Assembly: GCA_040002995.1 (NCBI GenBank)
Contig: JBDUDK010000045.1
Coordinates: 1-20,374, forward strand
Length of the DNA stretch: 20,374 bases
Reading direction: 5' to 3'
Source of the DNA: JBDUDK01 sp040002995
GTDB taxonomy: Bacteria > Actinomycetota > Acidimicrobiia > Acidimicrobiales > Ilumatobacteraceae
Shown piece after piece: positions 1 through 7,275 of the stretch. Numbering within the stretch: the first letter of the stretch is position 1; every line of letters starts with the position of its first letter. The notes under the pieces are model-generated. The model saw only the letters and a program-made list of their open reading frames with translations. It was not told the origin of the DNA and did no database searches. A program made the translations under genes and the position numbers.

Positions 1-1
1 G

Positions 2-154
2 GCCGACGGCGAGGGCCACGCCGGTGACATTCGCTGGAACTTCGAGAAGTTCCTCGTGTCGCCGTCGGGCGACGTTGTCGGCCGCTACAGCCCGATGGTC
101 ACGCCCGACGACGCGACGCTCGTGTCCGACATCGAAGCCAATCTGCCCGCCTGA
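2..154 (+). CDS. Glutathione peroxidase family protein, C-terminal fragment (5' end outside window)
   Basis: The window opens inside this gene; the last 50 codons and a TGA are visible. The reading frame contains the block WNFEKFLVSPSGDVVGRY followed by a Pro-containing tail and the ending DIEANLPA. In glutathione/thioredoxin peroxidases this is the strand just after the catalytic Trp-Asn motif (WNF-KFL), so the Trp and Asn of the Cys/Gln/Trp/Asn tetrad are probably the W and N seen here. The peroxidatic Cys and the Gln lie upstream and cannot be checked. The family reduces hydrogen peroxide or lipid hydroperoxides in the cytoplasm using thioredoxin or glutathione. The gene converges on the ABC permease gene with only four bases between the stop codons. 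The family call is fairly firm; the substrate is not decidable. Confidence 0.85.
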   Translation, partial: ADGEGHAGDIRWNFEKFLVSPSGDVVGRYSPMVTPDDATLVSDIEANLPA

Positions 155-158
155 TCGA

Positions 159-1010
159 TCAACTCACGACGCGCTGCGTAAACCCGCGCACGCTGATCCA
201 GGTGAACAGCACGGAGAACCCGGCGAGCGCGAGATAGACCCAGCCGATTCCCATATGCGGCTCGGTCGTGAGCGCGGACCGAAAGCCCTCACTCATGTAG
301 ACGAGCGGATTGATGAGCACCAGGATCTGAAGCCAGCGGATGGCCGAGAGGGTCTGCCACGAGTAGTACGTGGCGCCGAGGAACGTGATCGGCAAAACGA
401 TCAAGGCGAAGAGCGCGGGTACCTGTTGCGGCGAGACTTTCGTGCCGAGCATCAGTCCGAGCGAGGCCGCGGCCCATCCCGCCAGCGGAGCCAAGGTGAT
501 GAGCTCGAGCCAGTTGATGTGCAGATGTACCGGTGTCGCCGGCACGACGGCCGCAATGGGAAACACGATCGCCGCGGCGATGAGTCCCTGGATGACACCG
601 GTGACGATTTTCTGCACCGCTACCAGGCCGACCGGTAGGGGAGCGAGCACGCGATCCTCGATCTCCTTCGAGTAGCCGAACTCCGTCACGAGAGGAAGCG
701 CGACGGCCTGGATGCCCTGGAAGACGATCGCCAACCCGACCACGCCCGCGGCGAGGCGTGTGCTGAAGTGGTCGGCACCCGCCGCGCCGCCGACGCCCTG
801 ACCGATCTTGGGGAAGACGTACGTAAAGACGAACATGAGCAGCAGGGGCTGGATGATCGTGCGGGGAATGAAGATCTTGAGCGTCTTGCGCAGCGCGTGG
901 AGATCGCGGGCCACGAGCGCGACGAACGCATCGCGATACGCGAGCGCCGGAGGCCGCAGCTGCGCCAGCGTCGAGGTCTCCGGGGCCGCTGCGGCAATGG
1001 GCGCGGTCAT
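159..1010 (-). CDS. ABC-2 type transporter permease (DrrB-like)
   Basis: A 283-residue integral membrane protein of the ABC-2 exporter class. After a soluble N-terminus with the charged stretch RDLHALRKTLKIFIPR (about residues 35-50) there are about six hydrophobic segments: roughly 52-68, 86-106, 122-155, 167-189, 196-213 and 226-275. The ATG overlaps the TGA of the ATPase gene (bases 1007-1010, ATGA), which fixes the start and indicates translational coupling. The frame also runs open far upstream through the ATPase gene, but that part is a shadow reading. Together with the ATPase it should form an exporter for a lipid, drug or polymer. The substrate cannot be read from the sequence. DrrB/NodJ-type permeases are the closest class by layout and length. 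Confidence 0.92.
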   Translation of the reverse strand: MTAPIAAAAPETSTLAQLRPPALAYRDAFVALVARDLHALRKTLKIFIPRTIIQPLLLMFVFTYVFPKIGQGVGGAAGADHFSTRLAAGVVGLAIVFQGIQAVALPLVTEFGYSKEIEDRVLAPLPVGLVAVQKIVTGVIQGLIAAAIVFPIAAVVPATPVHLHINWLELITLAPLAGWAAASLGLMLGTKVSPQQVPALFALIVLPITFLGATYYSWQTLSAIRWLQILVLINPLVYMSEGFRSALTTEPHMGIGWVYLALAGFSVLFTWISVRGFTQRVVS

Positions 1011-1972
1011 TCGCGTAGATCCTTCCCTGTCAGGCTGATGAACACGGTCTCGAGGGTCGGCTCGGTGACCGACAGGTCGACCACGGTGAATCCGAGCTGA
1101 TCGCACGCGGTGATGACGCGGGGCAGAAGGCCCTTGGCGTCGACCGCGTCGAGGCGCACCTTGCCGTCGAGTACGCGGGCCCCGGTGGCGCCGGTAACCA
1201 ATGCCGGCAACGCGGCGGCCAGCGCGGCCAGATCGCCATCCTCCACCGAGATTCGCACCTCGCTCCCGGCACCGACCGACCGCTTGAGCCCCGCCGGCGT
1301 ATCGAGCGCGAGGATCCGACCGTGATCCATGATCGCGACCCGATTGCAGAGCTTGTCGGCCTCTTCCATGTAATGCGTCGTGAGCAAGATCGTCTGGCCC
1401 TCTCGGTGCAACTCGCCGAGAAGGTCCCACAAGGCCAGGCGGCTCTGGGGGTCGAGACCGGCGGTGGGTTCGTCGAGGAACAAGACCTGGGGGCGGTGCA
1501 GGATCGCGCGGGCGACCATTAGTCGCTGTGCCATGCCTCCCGACAGCGCCATCACGGGAGCGGCCGCGCGTTCGGCGAGTCGTATGCGCTCGAGCATCGA
1601 GGCGGTGGCCGCGCGCGCCGCCTTCGCGCTCATCCCGAAGTACCGCCCGTGAAACTCGAGGTTCTCGGCGACGGTCATCGCGCGATCGAGGGTGTTTGTC
1701 TGGGGAACGACGCCGATCACCTGCTTGGCCAGCGCGGGGTGCGCGATCACGTCGACGCCGCCGACTGTCGCCGTGCCGGTCGTGGGCATCACGCGGGTCG
1801 TGAGCATGCCGATCGTGGTGGTCTTGCCCGCACCGTTCGGACCGAGCAGGCCGTAGATCTCGCCGGCGTTGATCGTCATGTCGAGGTGGTCGACCGCACT
1901 GAGCGGACCGCTCGGACTGGGGTACACCTTCGTGAGCCCGTTCGTGACGATGATCGGATCGCCCGCCTTCAC
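1007..1972 (-). CDS. ABC transporter ATP-binding protein (DrrA-like)
   Basis: A 321-residue ABC ATPase with every catalytic motif visible: Walker A GPNGAGKTT at 44-52, Q-loop Gln at 91 (VVPQT), signature LSGGMAQ at 143-149, Walker B VLFLDEPT at 163-170 with Glu168 as the general base, and H-loop His200 (LLTTH). The extra C-terminal domain of about 100 residues (about 230-321, ending LTGKDLRE) is the part typical of the DrrA/CcmA multidrug-export subfamily. The start is GTG; no in-frame start lies further upstream, and GAGG sits about 8 bases before it. It is the first gene of a two-gene leftward operon with the permease. The 77-bp region upstream is shared with the divergent acyl-CoA ligase gene, so both promoters lie there. 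Confidence 0.95.
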   Translation of the reverse strand: MKAGDPIIVTNGLTKVYPSPSGPLSAVDHLDMTINAGEIYGLLGPNGAGKTTTIGMLTTRVMPTTGTATVGGVDVIAHPALAKQVIGVVPQTNTLDRAMTVAENLEFHGRYFGMSAKAARAATASMLERIRLAERAAAPVMALSGGMAQRLMVARAILHRPQVLFLDEPTAGLDPQSRLALWDLLGELHREGQTILLTTHYMEEADKLCNRVAIMDHGRILALDTPAGLKRSVGAGSEVRISVEDGDLAALAAALPALVTGATGARVLDGKVRLDAVDAKGLLPRVITACDQLGFTVVDLSVTEPTLETVFISLTGKDLRE

Positions 1973-2037
1973 CCACCCATCCTCGCGTTCTGACGCGCGA
2001 AACCGACACCACAGACCAAAAAAACGCGTCAGAAGGC

Positions 2038-2043
2038 TAGGGT
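2038..2043 (+). promoter_or_regulatory. Putative -10 box (TAGGGT) for a leaderless acyl-CoA ligase mRNA
   Basis: TAGGGT fits the actinobacterial TANNNT -10 consensus and ends six bases before the ATG at 2050. Transcription would therefore start at or next to the A of the start codon. No Shine-Dalgarno sequence of normal spacing is present apart from a GGGG touching the ATG. The leaderless reading is inference from spacing. Confidence 0.45.
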
Positions 2044-2049
2044 TCGGGG

Positions 2050-3669
2050 ATGAGCGGATGGAATTTCGCTGATGTGTACGAGGCGGTCGCGGCCAAGGTT
2101 CCCGATCGACCGTGTCACATCCAGGGCAGCCGCACCGTCACTTGGCGGGACTTCGATCGCCGGGCCAACGCCCTCACCGCCGACATGATCGCCGCAGGGC
2201 TCACGAGGCAATCGAAGGTGGCCGCGTACCTGTACAACGGTCCCGAATATCTCGAGACCTACGTGGCGGCCTTCAAGGGTGGCTTTGCCCCCGTGAACAC
2301 GAACTACCGCTACGGGCCCGAAGAAATCGTCTACCTGTTCGACAACGCCGATGCCGAAGCCGTCGTGTTTCACGCGTCGTTCACCGAGTTGCTCGACAAG
2401 GTCCGTGACCGGCTGCCCGGTGTCCGTCGCTGGTACGTCGTGGCCGACGAGGCCGGCCCGGGTCCGCTATGGGCGACTCCCTATGAAGACGTCGTCGGCG
2501 GAGGAGCCGATCAGGTTCGCCCACCGTGGGGCCGCAGTGGTGACGACCTTCTCCTCCTCTACACGGGCGGCACCACCGGCATGCCCAAGGGCGTCATGTG
2601 GCGTCAGGACGATCTCTTCAACGTGTTGGGATCCGGAGGGAACGCCTTGTTGGGGGCGCTACCGGTCCTCAGCCTCGAAGAGTTGGTGGCGGGCATCGAC
2701 GCGGACAAGCCGGGCTTCGTGCTGCTCAGCGCGTGCCCGCTGATGCACGGCACCGGCCAGTTCAGCTCGCTCATCGCCATGAACCTCGGCGGTTGTGTCG
2801 TCACGTTGCCGTCGCGCAAGTTCGACGTGACCGAGTTGTGGACCGAGGTCGCCCGCACGCGCACCAACGCGGTGGTCATCGTGGGCCAGGCGTTCGCCGG
2901 GCCGATGCTCGAGGAGCTCGACGAGCACCCCGGGCGCTACGACCTGTCGAGCGTCATCCTGGTCAGCTCGTCGGGAGTCATGTGGAGCCACGACAACAAA
3001 GAGGGTCTGCTCCACCACCTGCCCGGCGCCATCCTCTTCGACAGCTTCGGATCGTCGGAGGCGGTCGGCCTGGGAGGGTCGGTGAGCACCAAAGGGGTGA
3101 CGAGCGAAACGGCCAAGTTCGTACTCGGTCCGAGCTGCGCAGTCTTCACCGAAGACGGTCGTCGCATCGAGCCCGGCGCCGGCCAGCAGGGGATGGTCGC
3201 GATCACGGGATACATCCCGGTCGGCTACTACAAAGACGAGGTCAAGTCGGCCCAGACGTTTCGAATGTTCGAGGGACGCCGATGGTCGGTGCCCGGTGAC
3301 TGGGCGGAAGTCGCCGCCGACGGCTCGTTGCATCTGCTCGGCCGCGGCTCCGTGTGCATCAACACCGGCGGCGAGAAGGTCTTCCCCGAAGAGGTCGAGG
3401 AGGTCCTCAAGACCCACCCGACTGTGCGCGACGCGGTGGCCGTCGGGATCCCCGACGCCCGGTTCGGCGAAGTGATCACCGCGGTCGTCGAACCCGCCGA
3501 AGGGATGTCGCCCACCCTCGAAGCGCTGTCTAGCCATGTGAAGTCGAGCCTCGCCGCGTACAAAGCCCCTCGGCGCCTCGTCGTCGTCGACAGCATCGGA
3601 CGCGCTCCAAACGGCAAGGTCGACTACAAGGCACTCAAGGAACTCGCGAAGCAGCGCCTCGGCTCGTGA
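2050..3669 (+). CDS. Acyl-CoA synthetase (AMP-forming, FadD family)
   Basis: A 539-residue adenylate-forming ligase that activates a carboxylic acid with ATP to an acyl-AMP and then transfers it to CoA. Visible motifs are the P-loop-like YTGGTTGMPKG at 171-181, the A5 motif FGSSE at 333-337, the ribose-binding Asp in GDW at 416-418, the hinge Arg in GRG at about 431-433, and the A10 catalytic lysine Lys523 (NGKVDYK). The sequence VMWRQDDLF just after the P-loop is typical of actinobacterial ligases of the FadD19/FadD3 type that act on steroid or long branched acids, and the length is right for that group. The substrate remains inferred. The gene is monocistronic in appearance and divergent from the ABC operon. 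Confidence 0.93.
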   Translation: MSGWNFADVYEAVAAKVPDRPCHIQGSRTVTWRDFDRRANALTADMIAAGLTRQSKVAAYLYNGPEYLETYVAAFKGGFAPVNTNYRYGPEEIVYLFDNADAEAVVFHASFTELLDKVRDRLPGVRRWYVVADEAGPGPLWATPYEDVVGGGADQVRPPWGRSGDDLLLLYTGGTTGMPKGVMWRQDDLFNVLGSGGNALLGALPVLSLEELVAGIDADKPGFVLLSACPLMHGTGQFSSLIAMNLGGCVVTLPSRKFDVTELWTEVARTRTNAVVIVGQAFAGPMLEELDEHPGRYDLSSVILVSSSGVMWSHDNKEGLLHHLPGAILFDSFGSSEAVGLGGSVSTKGVTSETAKFVLGPSCAVFTEDGRRIEPGAGQQGMVAITGYIPVGYYKDEVKSAQTFRMFEGRRWSVPGDWAEVAADGSLHLLGRGSVCINTGGEKVFPEEVEEVLKTHPTVRDAVAVGIPDARFGEVITAVVEPAEGMSPTLEALSSHVKSSLAAYKAPRRLVVVDSIGRAPNGKVDYKALKELAKQRLGS

Positions 3670-3701
3670 CGAACAATCGTGGGCGCGTGCGCCTGCGTGC
3701 T

Positions 3702-3710
3702 TGCTAACCT
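3702..3710 (+). promoter_or_regulatory. Extended -10 promoter (TGC-TAACCT) of the methionine operon
   Basis: TTGCTAACCT carries an extended -10 element (TGN directly before TAACCT at 3705-3710). Transcription would begin near 3717, four bases before the first pairing strand of the riboswitch aptamer at 3721. No clear -35 hexamer is seen, which fits an extended -10 promoter. The same 11-mer CTTGCTAACCT lies before the tRNA-Gly gene. Confidence 0.55.
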
Positions 3711-3716
3711 CCTCGG

Positions 3717-3845
3717 AAGTGCATCAGGAGAGGCCGCCCGCTTCGGCGACGCGGTCCGGCAACCTGGGACGGACAACCCAAGGTGCCCGCTCGACGGCGA
3801 TGCCGTCGGGGATGTGGTCGCCGGCCGGGCATACCGGGTGGCGGC
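3717..3845 (+). promoter_or_regulatory. SAM-IV-type (SAM clan) riboswitch controlling metX
   Basis: The leader of metX contains the conserved SAM-clan core GGCAACC at 3758-3764 and GGTGCC at 3782-3787. P1 is GCATC (3721-3725) with GATGC (3799-3803). P2 is GGCCGC (3732-3737) with GCGGTC (3751-3756), capped by CGC-TTCG-GCG (3739-3748). P3 is CCTGGG (3763-3768) with CCCAAGG (3777-3783). There is no P4 hairpin between GGTGCC and the closing P1 strand, and a separate GC-rich hairpin follows P1 (3819-3843). These are the features that separate SAM-IV from SAM-I. SAM binding normally turns off sulfur-amino-acid synthesis genes. The last 40 bases run to the ribosome binding site, so control could be translational or transcriptional. 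Confidence 0.8.
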
Positions 3846-3893
3846 AACGAAATGTCTCTCCTGGCGCCGACGAGATCGAGGCCAGCGCACGCA

Positions 3894-3900
3894 AGGAGGT
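3894..3900 (+). promoter_or_regulatory. Strong ribosome binding site of metX (AGGAGGT)
   Basis: A perfect AGGAGGT sits three bases before the ATG at 3904. It decides the metX start against the 75-codon upstream extension of the same frame, which would run through the riboswitch. Confidence 0.85.
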
Positions 3901-3903
3901 GAG

Positions 3904-5073
3904 ATGAGAGACCCGCTCCCGGTCACGGGTGCCTGGCGACCCGGTGACCCGCCCGGGCGTCGCCAGTTTCTCACCATCGCCACGCAGCGCCCTATCGCCC
4001 TCGAAGGCGGTGGCCAGTTGCGCGACGTCACGATCGCTTACGAGACGTGGGGCGACCTCGACGCCGATGCCGGCAACGCCATCTTGGTCTGCCACGCGTG
4101 GACCGGCGACAGTCATGCCACGGGCCAGAGCGGACGTGGTCATCCGACATCGGGTTGGTGGGAAGGCGTCGTCGGGCCGGGCCGTGGCATCGACACGGAG
4201 CATTTCTTCGTCGTGTGCGCGAACGTGCTTGGCGGGTGCCAGGGCTCAACGGGACCGTCGTCTCTCGACCCCGCAACCGGCCGTCCGTACGGCTCGCGGT
4301 TTCCCGTCGTCACGGTCCGCGACATGGTGCGCGTGCAGGCGGCTCTTGCCGACCATCTGGGGATCCGGTCGTGGTTCTCGGTCACGGGCGGCTCAATGGG
4401 GGGCATGCAGGCGCTCGAGTGGGCGATCACCTATCCCGGCCGCGTGCGCTCGCTCGTGCCTATCGCGTCTGGCCTTGCGCACAGTGCCCAGCAGATCGCG
4501 TGGGGGGCGATCGGACGGCGCGCCGTCACGCTCGATCCGAAATGGAGGGGCGGCGACTACTACGACGCCGAGCCGGGCGAGGGCCCACACGCTGGCTTGG
4601 CCGTCGCCCGCCAAATCGCCCAGATCACGTTTCGATCCGACGGCGTCTTCACCGATCGATTCGGTCGACAGATGGCCGACCGCGATGACACGTTCGAGCT
4701 CTGGCAACGCTTCGAGGTCGAGCGCTACCTCGAGTACCACGGCGAAAAGCTGGTCCGCCGTTTCGACGCCAACAGCTACCTCTGGATCAGCAAGGCGATG
4801 GACTTGCACGACGTGGGCCGCGGCCGCGGCGGACCCGAGCGCGCGGTCGCCCGCATCGGTGCTGTGCCCACCCTCGTCGTCGGTATCTGGAGCGACGTTC
4901 TCTATCCGGCGTACCAACAAAGACACATCGTCGACCTGCTGAGTACGCAGGGAACGCCGGCGGAATACGTGGAGATCGACAGCCCCGACGGGCACGACGC
5001 GTTCCTCATCGACACCGAACAGGTGGGCGCCGCGCTCGCAACCTTCTTCGAACGGGTGGAGAAGGGCCCATGA
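3904..5073 (+). CDS. metX: Homoserine O-acyltransferase (acetyltransferase type)
   Basis: A 389-residue alpha/beta-hydrolase-fold enzyme that acylates L-homoserine, normally with acetyl-CoA, to make the activated precursor for methionine. The catalytic triad is visible: nucleophile Ser164 in GGSMGGMQALEW, Asp331 in GIWSDVLYP, and His364 in SPDGHDAFL. Early family blocks HAWTGDSHA and NVLGGCQGSTGPSS are present. Length matches MetX proteins. The ATG at 3904 follows a perfect Shine-Dalgarno and the upstream region is a SAM riboswitch, which independently supports a methionine role. The stop codon overlaps the next gene's start (ATGA), so the two enzymes of consecutive steps are translationally coupled. 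Acetyl versus succinyl specificity cannot be assigned from sequence family alone in this group. Confidence 0.95.
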   Translation: MRDPLPVTGAWRPGDPPGRRQFLTIATQRPIALEGGGQLRDVTIAYETWGDLDADAGNAILVCHAWTGDSHATGQSGRGHPTSGWWEGVVGPGRGIDTEHFFVVCANVLGGCQGSTGPSSLDPATGRPYGSRFPVVTVRDMVRVQAALADHLGIRSWFSVTGGSMGGMQALEWAITYPGRVRSLVPIASGLAHSAQQIAWGAIGRRAVTLDPKWRGGDYYDAEPGEGPHAGLAVARQIAQITFRSDGVFTDRFGRQMADRDDTFELWQRFEVERYLEYHGEKLVRRFDANSYLWISKAMDLHDVGRGRGGPERAVARIGAVPTLVVGIWSDVLYPAYQQRHIVDLLSTQGTPAEYVEIDSPDGHDAFLIDTEQVGAALATFFERVEKGP

Positions 5074-6245
5074 CCGACCCAGACCGACCACCCCTCGACG
5101 TCGAGTCGATCGCAGTCACCGCGGGTCGTACCGACAGTGGTGGCGCGCTCGCCCCGACCTTGTGGTCATCGAGTGCGTACGAGGTGACGAGCGCCGACGA
5201 ACTGCGCCGCATGGCCACCGGGATGAGGGCGGAACGCTTCTACTCCCGCTACGCGAACCCGACGGTGGGCGCGTTCGAGGCGGCGGTGGCCGAGCTCGAG
5301 GGGGCCGAGGCGGCGCTGGCGTTCGCGTCCGGCATGGGAGCCGTCGCGAGCGTGATGATGGCCCTGTGCTCCCGCGGTGACCACATCGTCGCTCAACGCC
5401 ATATCTACGCGGGCACGCAGTTGTTACTTCAGGGCGTGTGTCCGCGCTTTGGCATCGAGGTCGACTTCGCCGACTCGCGCGAACCCGGTGCACTGCGGGC
5501 CGCTGTCCGCCCCGGCCGCACGATGCTCGTGATCGCAGAGACGCCCGCCAACCCTCAACTCGCGCTCACCGATCTCGACGAGCTCGGCGCGATTCAGGGT
5601 CCGATCACCCTCGTTGACTCGACGTTCGCGCCACCCGTCGTACAGCGTCCGATCGCGCACGGTGTCGACCTCGTACTCCACTCGGCTACGAAGGGGATCG
5701 CGGGACACAACGACGCGACGCTCGGTGTGGTGTCGGGATCCGCGGAGCTCCTCGACGCGATCTGGAGCTACTCGGTGCTTCACGGCGCGGTGGCATCGCC
5801 GTGGGACGCGATGAACGGGTTGCGGGGCATCCGTACGCTTGCGGTGCGCGTTGCCCGGCAAAGCGAGACGGCGCTCAAGCTCGCGCGCTTCTTCGAGGGT
5901 CATCCCGCGGTCGCTTCGGTGCTCTATCCCCACCTTGAGTCCCACCCGCAACACGAGCTCGCGAAGCGGCAGATGTCGATGGGCGGCTCGGTGCTTGCGG
6001 TGGAACTCGCCGGTGGGGTCGACGCGGGCCGCCGTTTTGTGGACGCGATGACGTTGGCGCGTCTCGCGGCGACGCTCGGTGGGCCGGAGACCCTTGTCGT
6101 GCATCCCGCGAGCTCCACGCACGTCGCGCTCACCCCCGACGAACTCGATGCGGCCGGCATCACGCCGGGTTTGTTGCGCATCTCTGTCGGTCTCGAACAT
6201 CCCGACGACCTCATCGCCGACTTCGGCCACGCGCTGCGCGGGTAG
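5070..6245 (+). CDS. PLP-dependent trans-sulfuration enzyme (O-acylhomoserine sulfhydrylase / cystathionine gamma-synthase family)
   Basis: A 391-residue Cys/Met-metabolism PLP enzyme that would replace the acyl group of O-acylhomoserine with sulfide (MetZ/MetY) or cysteine (MetB). The PLP lysine is Lys208 in HSATKGIAGHND. Other family marks are YSRYANPT near residue 50, the FASGMGAV block that binds the cofactor phosphate, and HPASSTH near the C-terminus. At 391 residues it has the length of MetZ/MetB rather than the longer MetY (about 430). The start ATG overlaps the metX stop, and both lie under the riboswitch. Its stop codon abuts the stop of the convergent small gene with no base between them. 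Sulfhydrylase versus cystathionine synthase cannot be settled from sequence alone. Confidence 0.9.
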   Translation: MTDPDRPPLDVESIAVTAGRTDSGGALAPTLWSSSAYEVTSADELRRMATGMRAERFYSRYANPTVGAFEAAVAELEGAEAALAFASGMGAVASVMMALCSRGDHIVAQRHIYAGTQLLLQGVCPRFGIEVDFADSREPGALRAAVRPGRTMLVIAETPANPQLALTDLDELGAIQGPITLVDSTFAPPVVQRPIAHGVDLVLHSATKGIAGHNDATLGVVSGSAELLDAIWSYSVLHGAVASPWDAMNGLRGIRTLAVRVARQSETALKLARFFEGHPAVASVLYPHLESHPQHELAKRQMSMGGSVLAVELAGGVDAGRRFVDAMTLARLAATLGGPETLVVHPASSTHVALTPDELDAAGITPGLLRISVGLEHPDDLIADFGHALRG

Positions 6246-6632
6246 TCAGGCGAGCAACGAGGCCAATCGATTGTCGGCGGGCGAGCGCTGACGCACCGCG
6301 ATCGCCACCATCGTGTCGGCCGCGGTGAGCAGATATACCGAGCGACCCCACCGCGCCTTGGGCGCCCGCTGAACCACGCTCAGCGGACCACCGAAGGACG
6401 CCGACCCCCGAAACCGTCCGGCCCGCAGATCAATCAACCCGTCGACGACCGTGCCGCGTGCCTTGTACCAGCGGTAACGCCACCGCTGCGCCGCGGGATC
6501 GGCCTCGATGATCTGATACTCGCAGTCGAACCAGGTACCGTCGTCGGCCATGCGCTGCGGTCCCATGCGCGCCGCCCAGGCGAGCCCGGCAACAGCGAGC
6601 ACCACAAACAAGAGCGTGACCAACGTCGTCAT
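6246..6632 (-). CDS. Small membrane-anchored protein of unknown function (DUF2550-like)
   Basis: A 128-residue protein with one N-terminal hydrophobic segment (about residues 3-21, TLLFVVLAVAGLAWA) followed by a soluble domain rich in Arg, Trp and Gly. That domain has the blocks GTWFDCEYQI (32-41) and WRYRWYKARGTVVDG (51-65). Size and layout recall DUF2550, actinobacterial proteins with an N-terminal helix and an FDC-containing beta domain, but the match is weak and by eye. The start ATG at 6632 overlaps the divergent lipoprotein start in a shared CATG, and its stop abuts the stop of the preceding convergent gene. Its promoter must therefore lie inside the lipoprotein coding region. The frame stays open further upstream, but that part is antisense shadow. 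Confidence 0.7.
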   Translation of the reverse strand: MTTLVTLLFVVLAVAGLAWAARMGPQRMADDGTWFDCEYQIIEADPAAQRWRYRWYKARGTVVDGLIDLRAGRFRGSASFGGPLSVVQRAPKARWGRSVYLLTAADTMVAIAVRQRSPADNRLASLLA

Positions 6633-7275
6633 GCCGCGACAGCTTCGCTCAGTCGCCGCCCTGGTGCTCGCCGCAGTACTCGGCGCGTGTTCGGGAAACA
6701 GCTCAACGTCGGCGACCTCCACCCCGGAGACCACCGCAGGAGCGCGCACCACCACCACGACCACAACGGCCGCGTCCACGACGACAACTACGGCGCTCGC
6801 CGACGTCTCCACTGCCATCGGTACTCCAACGATCGCGTCGGCCGGCACGATCGGGCCTGCCGGTACCACCGACACGTTGAGCGTCGCCGACAAGGTCCAG
6901 TTCATGGTGGCGGAATATGAGCGGCTTGCGATCGGCACGGCACTGAACGGCAGCACGGGCGATCTGGTGGGCGTGCTTACCGCGGAGGCGGCCAAGACAC
7001 TGACGCCCGAACAGCGGGCCACCCTCACCGACGAGGCGACCGTGCGGGCGAGTGCTGTAAGCGCGGGCACGAACTCGATCGCGCTCACCGGATACACCGC
7101 GGCCGACGGTGGCATCTCGGTGGTGAACGCCGCCCTGAGCCTCAACCTGTCGGGCACGACCGCGGCGGGGGCCCCGTTCACCATCAAACGGTTCGGCAAC
7201 CTCACTTTTGTCGACGACGGCGACGCGTGGCGCATCGACTCTTTTGATCTCAGCGTCGAAAGGGACCTGCCGTGA
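6631..7275 (+). CDS. Predicted lipoprotein with Thr-rich linker
   Basis: A 214-residue protein with a lipoprotein signal: positive start MPRQLR, hydrophobic stretch 8-17 and lipobox LGAC at 17-20, so Cys20 would be lipidated and the protein anchored outside the cytoplasmic membrane. Residues 21-60 form a Ser/Thr linker with two runs of threonine (40-46 and 50-54), a common surface-exposed spacer in Actinobacteria. The remaining 150 residues look like a small alpha/beta domain without a recognised family. It could be of the SnoaL/NTF2 cone type, given the ending NLTFVDDGDAWRIDSFDL, a typical low-complexity-linker 'DUF4878-like' ending. The upstream start at 6550 is rejected because it would hide the signal peptide. 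The stop overlaps the GTG of the LCP gene. Confidence 0.82.
   Translation: MPRQLRSVAALVLAAVLGACSGNSSTSATSTPETTAGARTTTTTTTAASTTTTTALADVSTAIGTPTIASAGTIGPAGTTDTLSVADKVQFMVAEYERLAIGTALNGSTGDLVGVLTAEAAKTLTPEQRATLTDEATVRASAVSAGTNSIALTGYTAADGGISVVNAALSLNLSGTTAAGAPFTIKRFGNLTFVDDGDAWRIDSFDLSVERDLP

Noticed and set aside
2659..3537. Minus-strand open frame of 292 codons inside the acyl-CoA ligase gene
   Set aside because: Composition is low-complexity Arg/Asp/His/Val and all ligase motifs are on the plus strand.
3679..3903. 75-codon N-terminal extension of metX
   Set aside because: This stretch folds as the SAM riboswitch, and a perfect ribosome binding site precedes the ATG at 3904.
6740..6800. ACC/ACG-rich repeats that could be mistaken for a tandem repeat array
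   Set aside because: They are codons of the Thr-rich linker of the lipoprotein, with no regular unit or spacing; not a CRISPR or VNTR.
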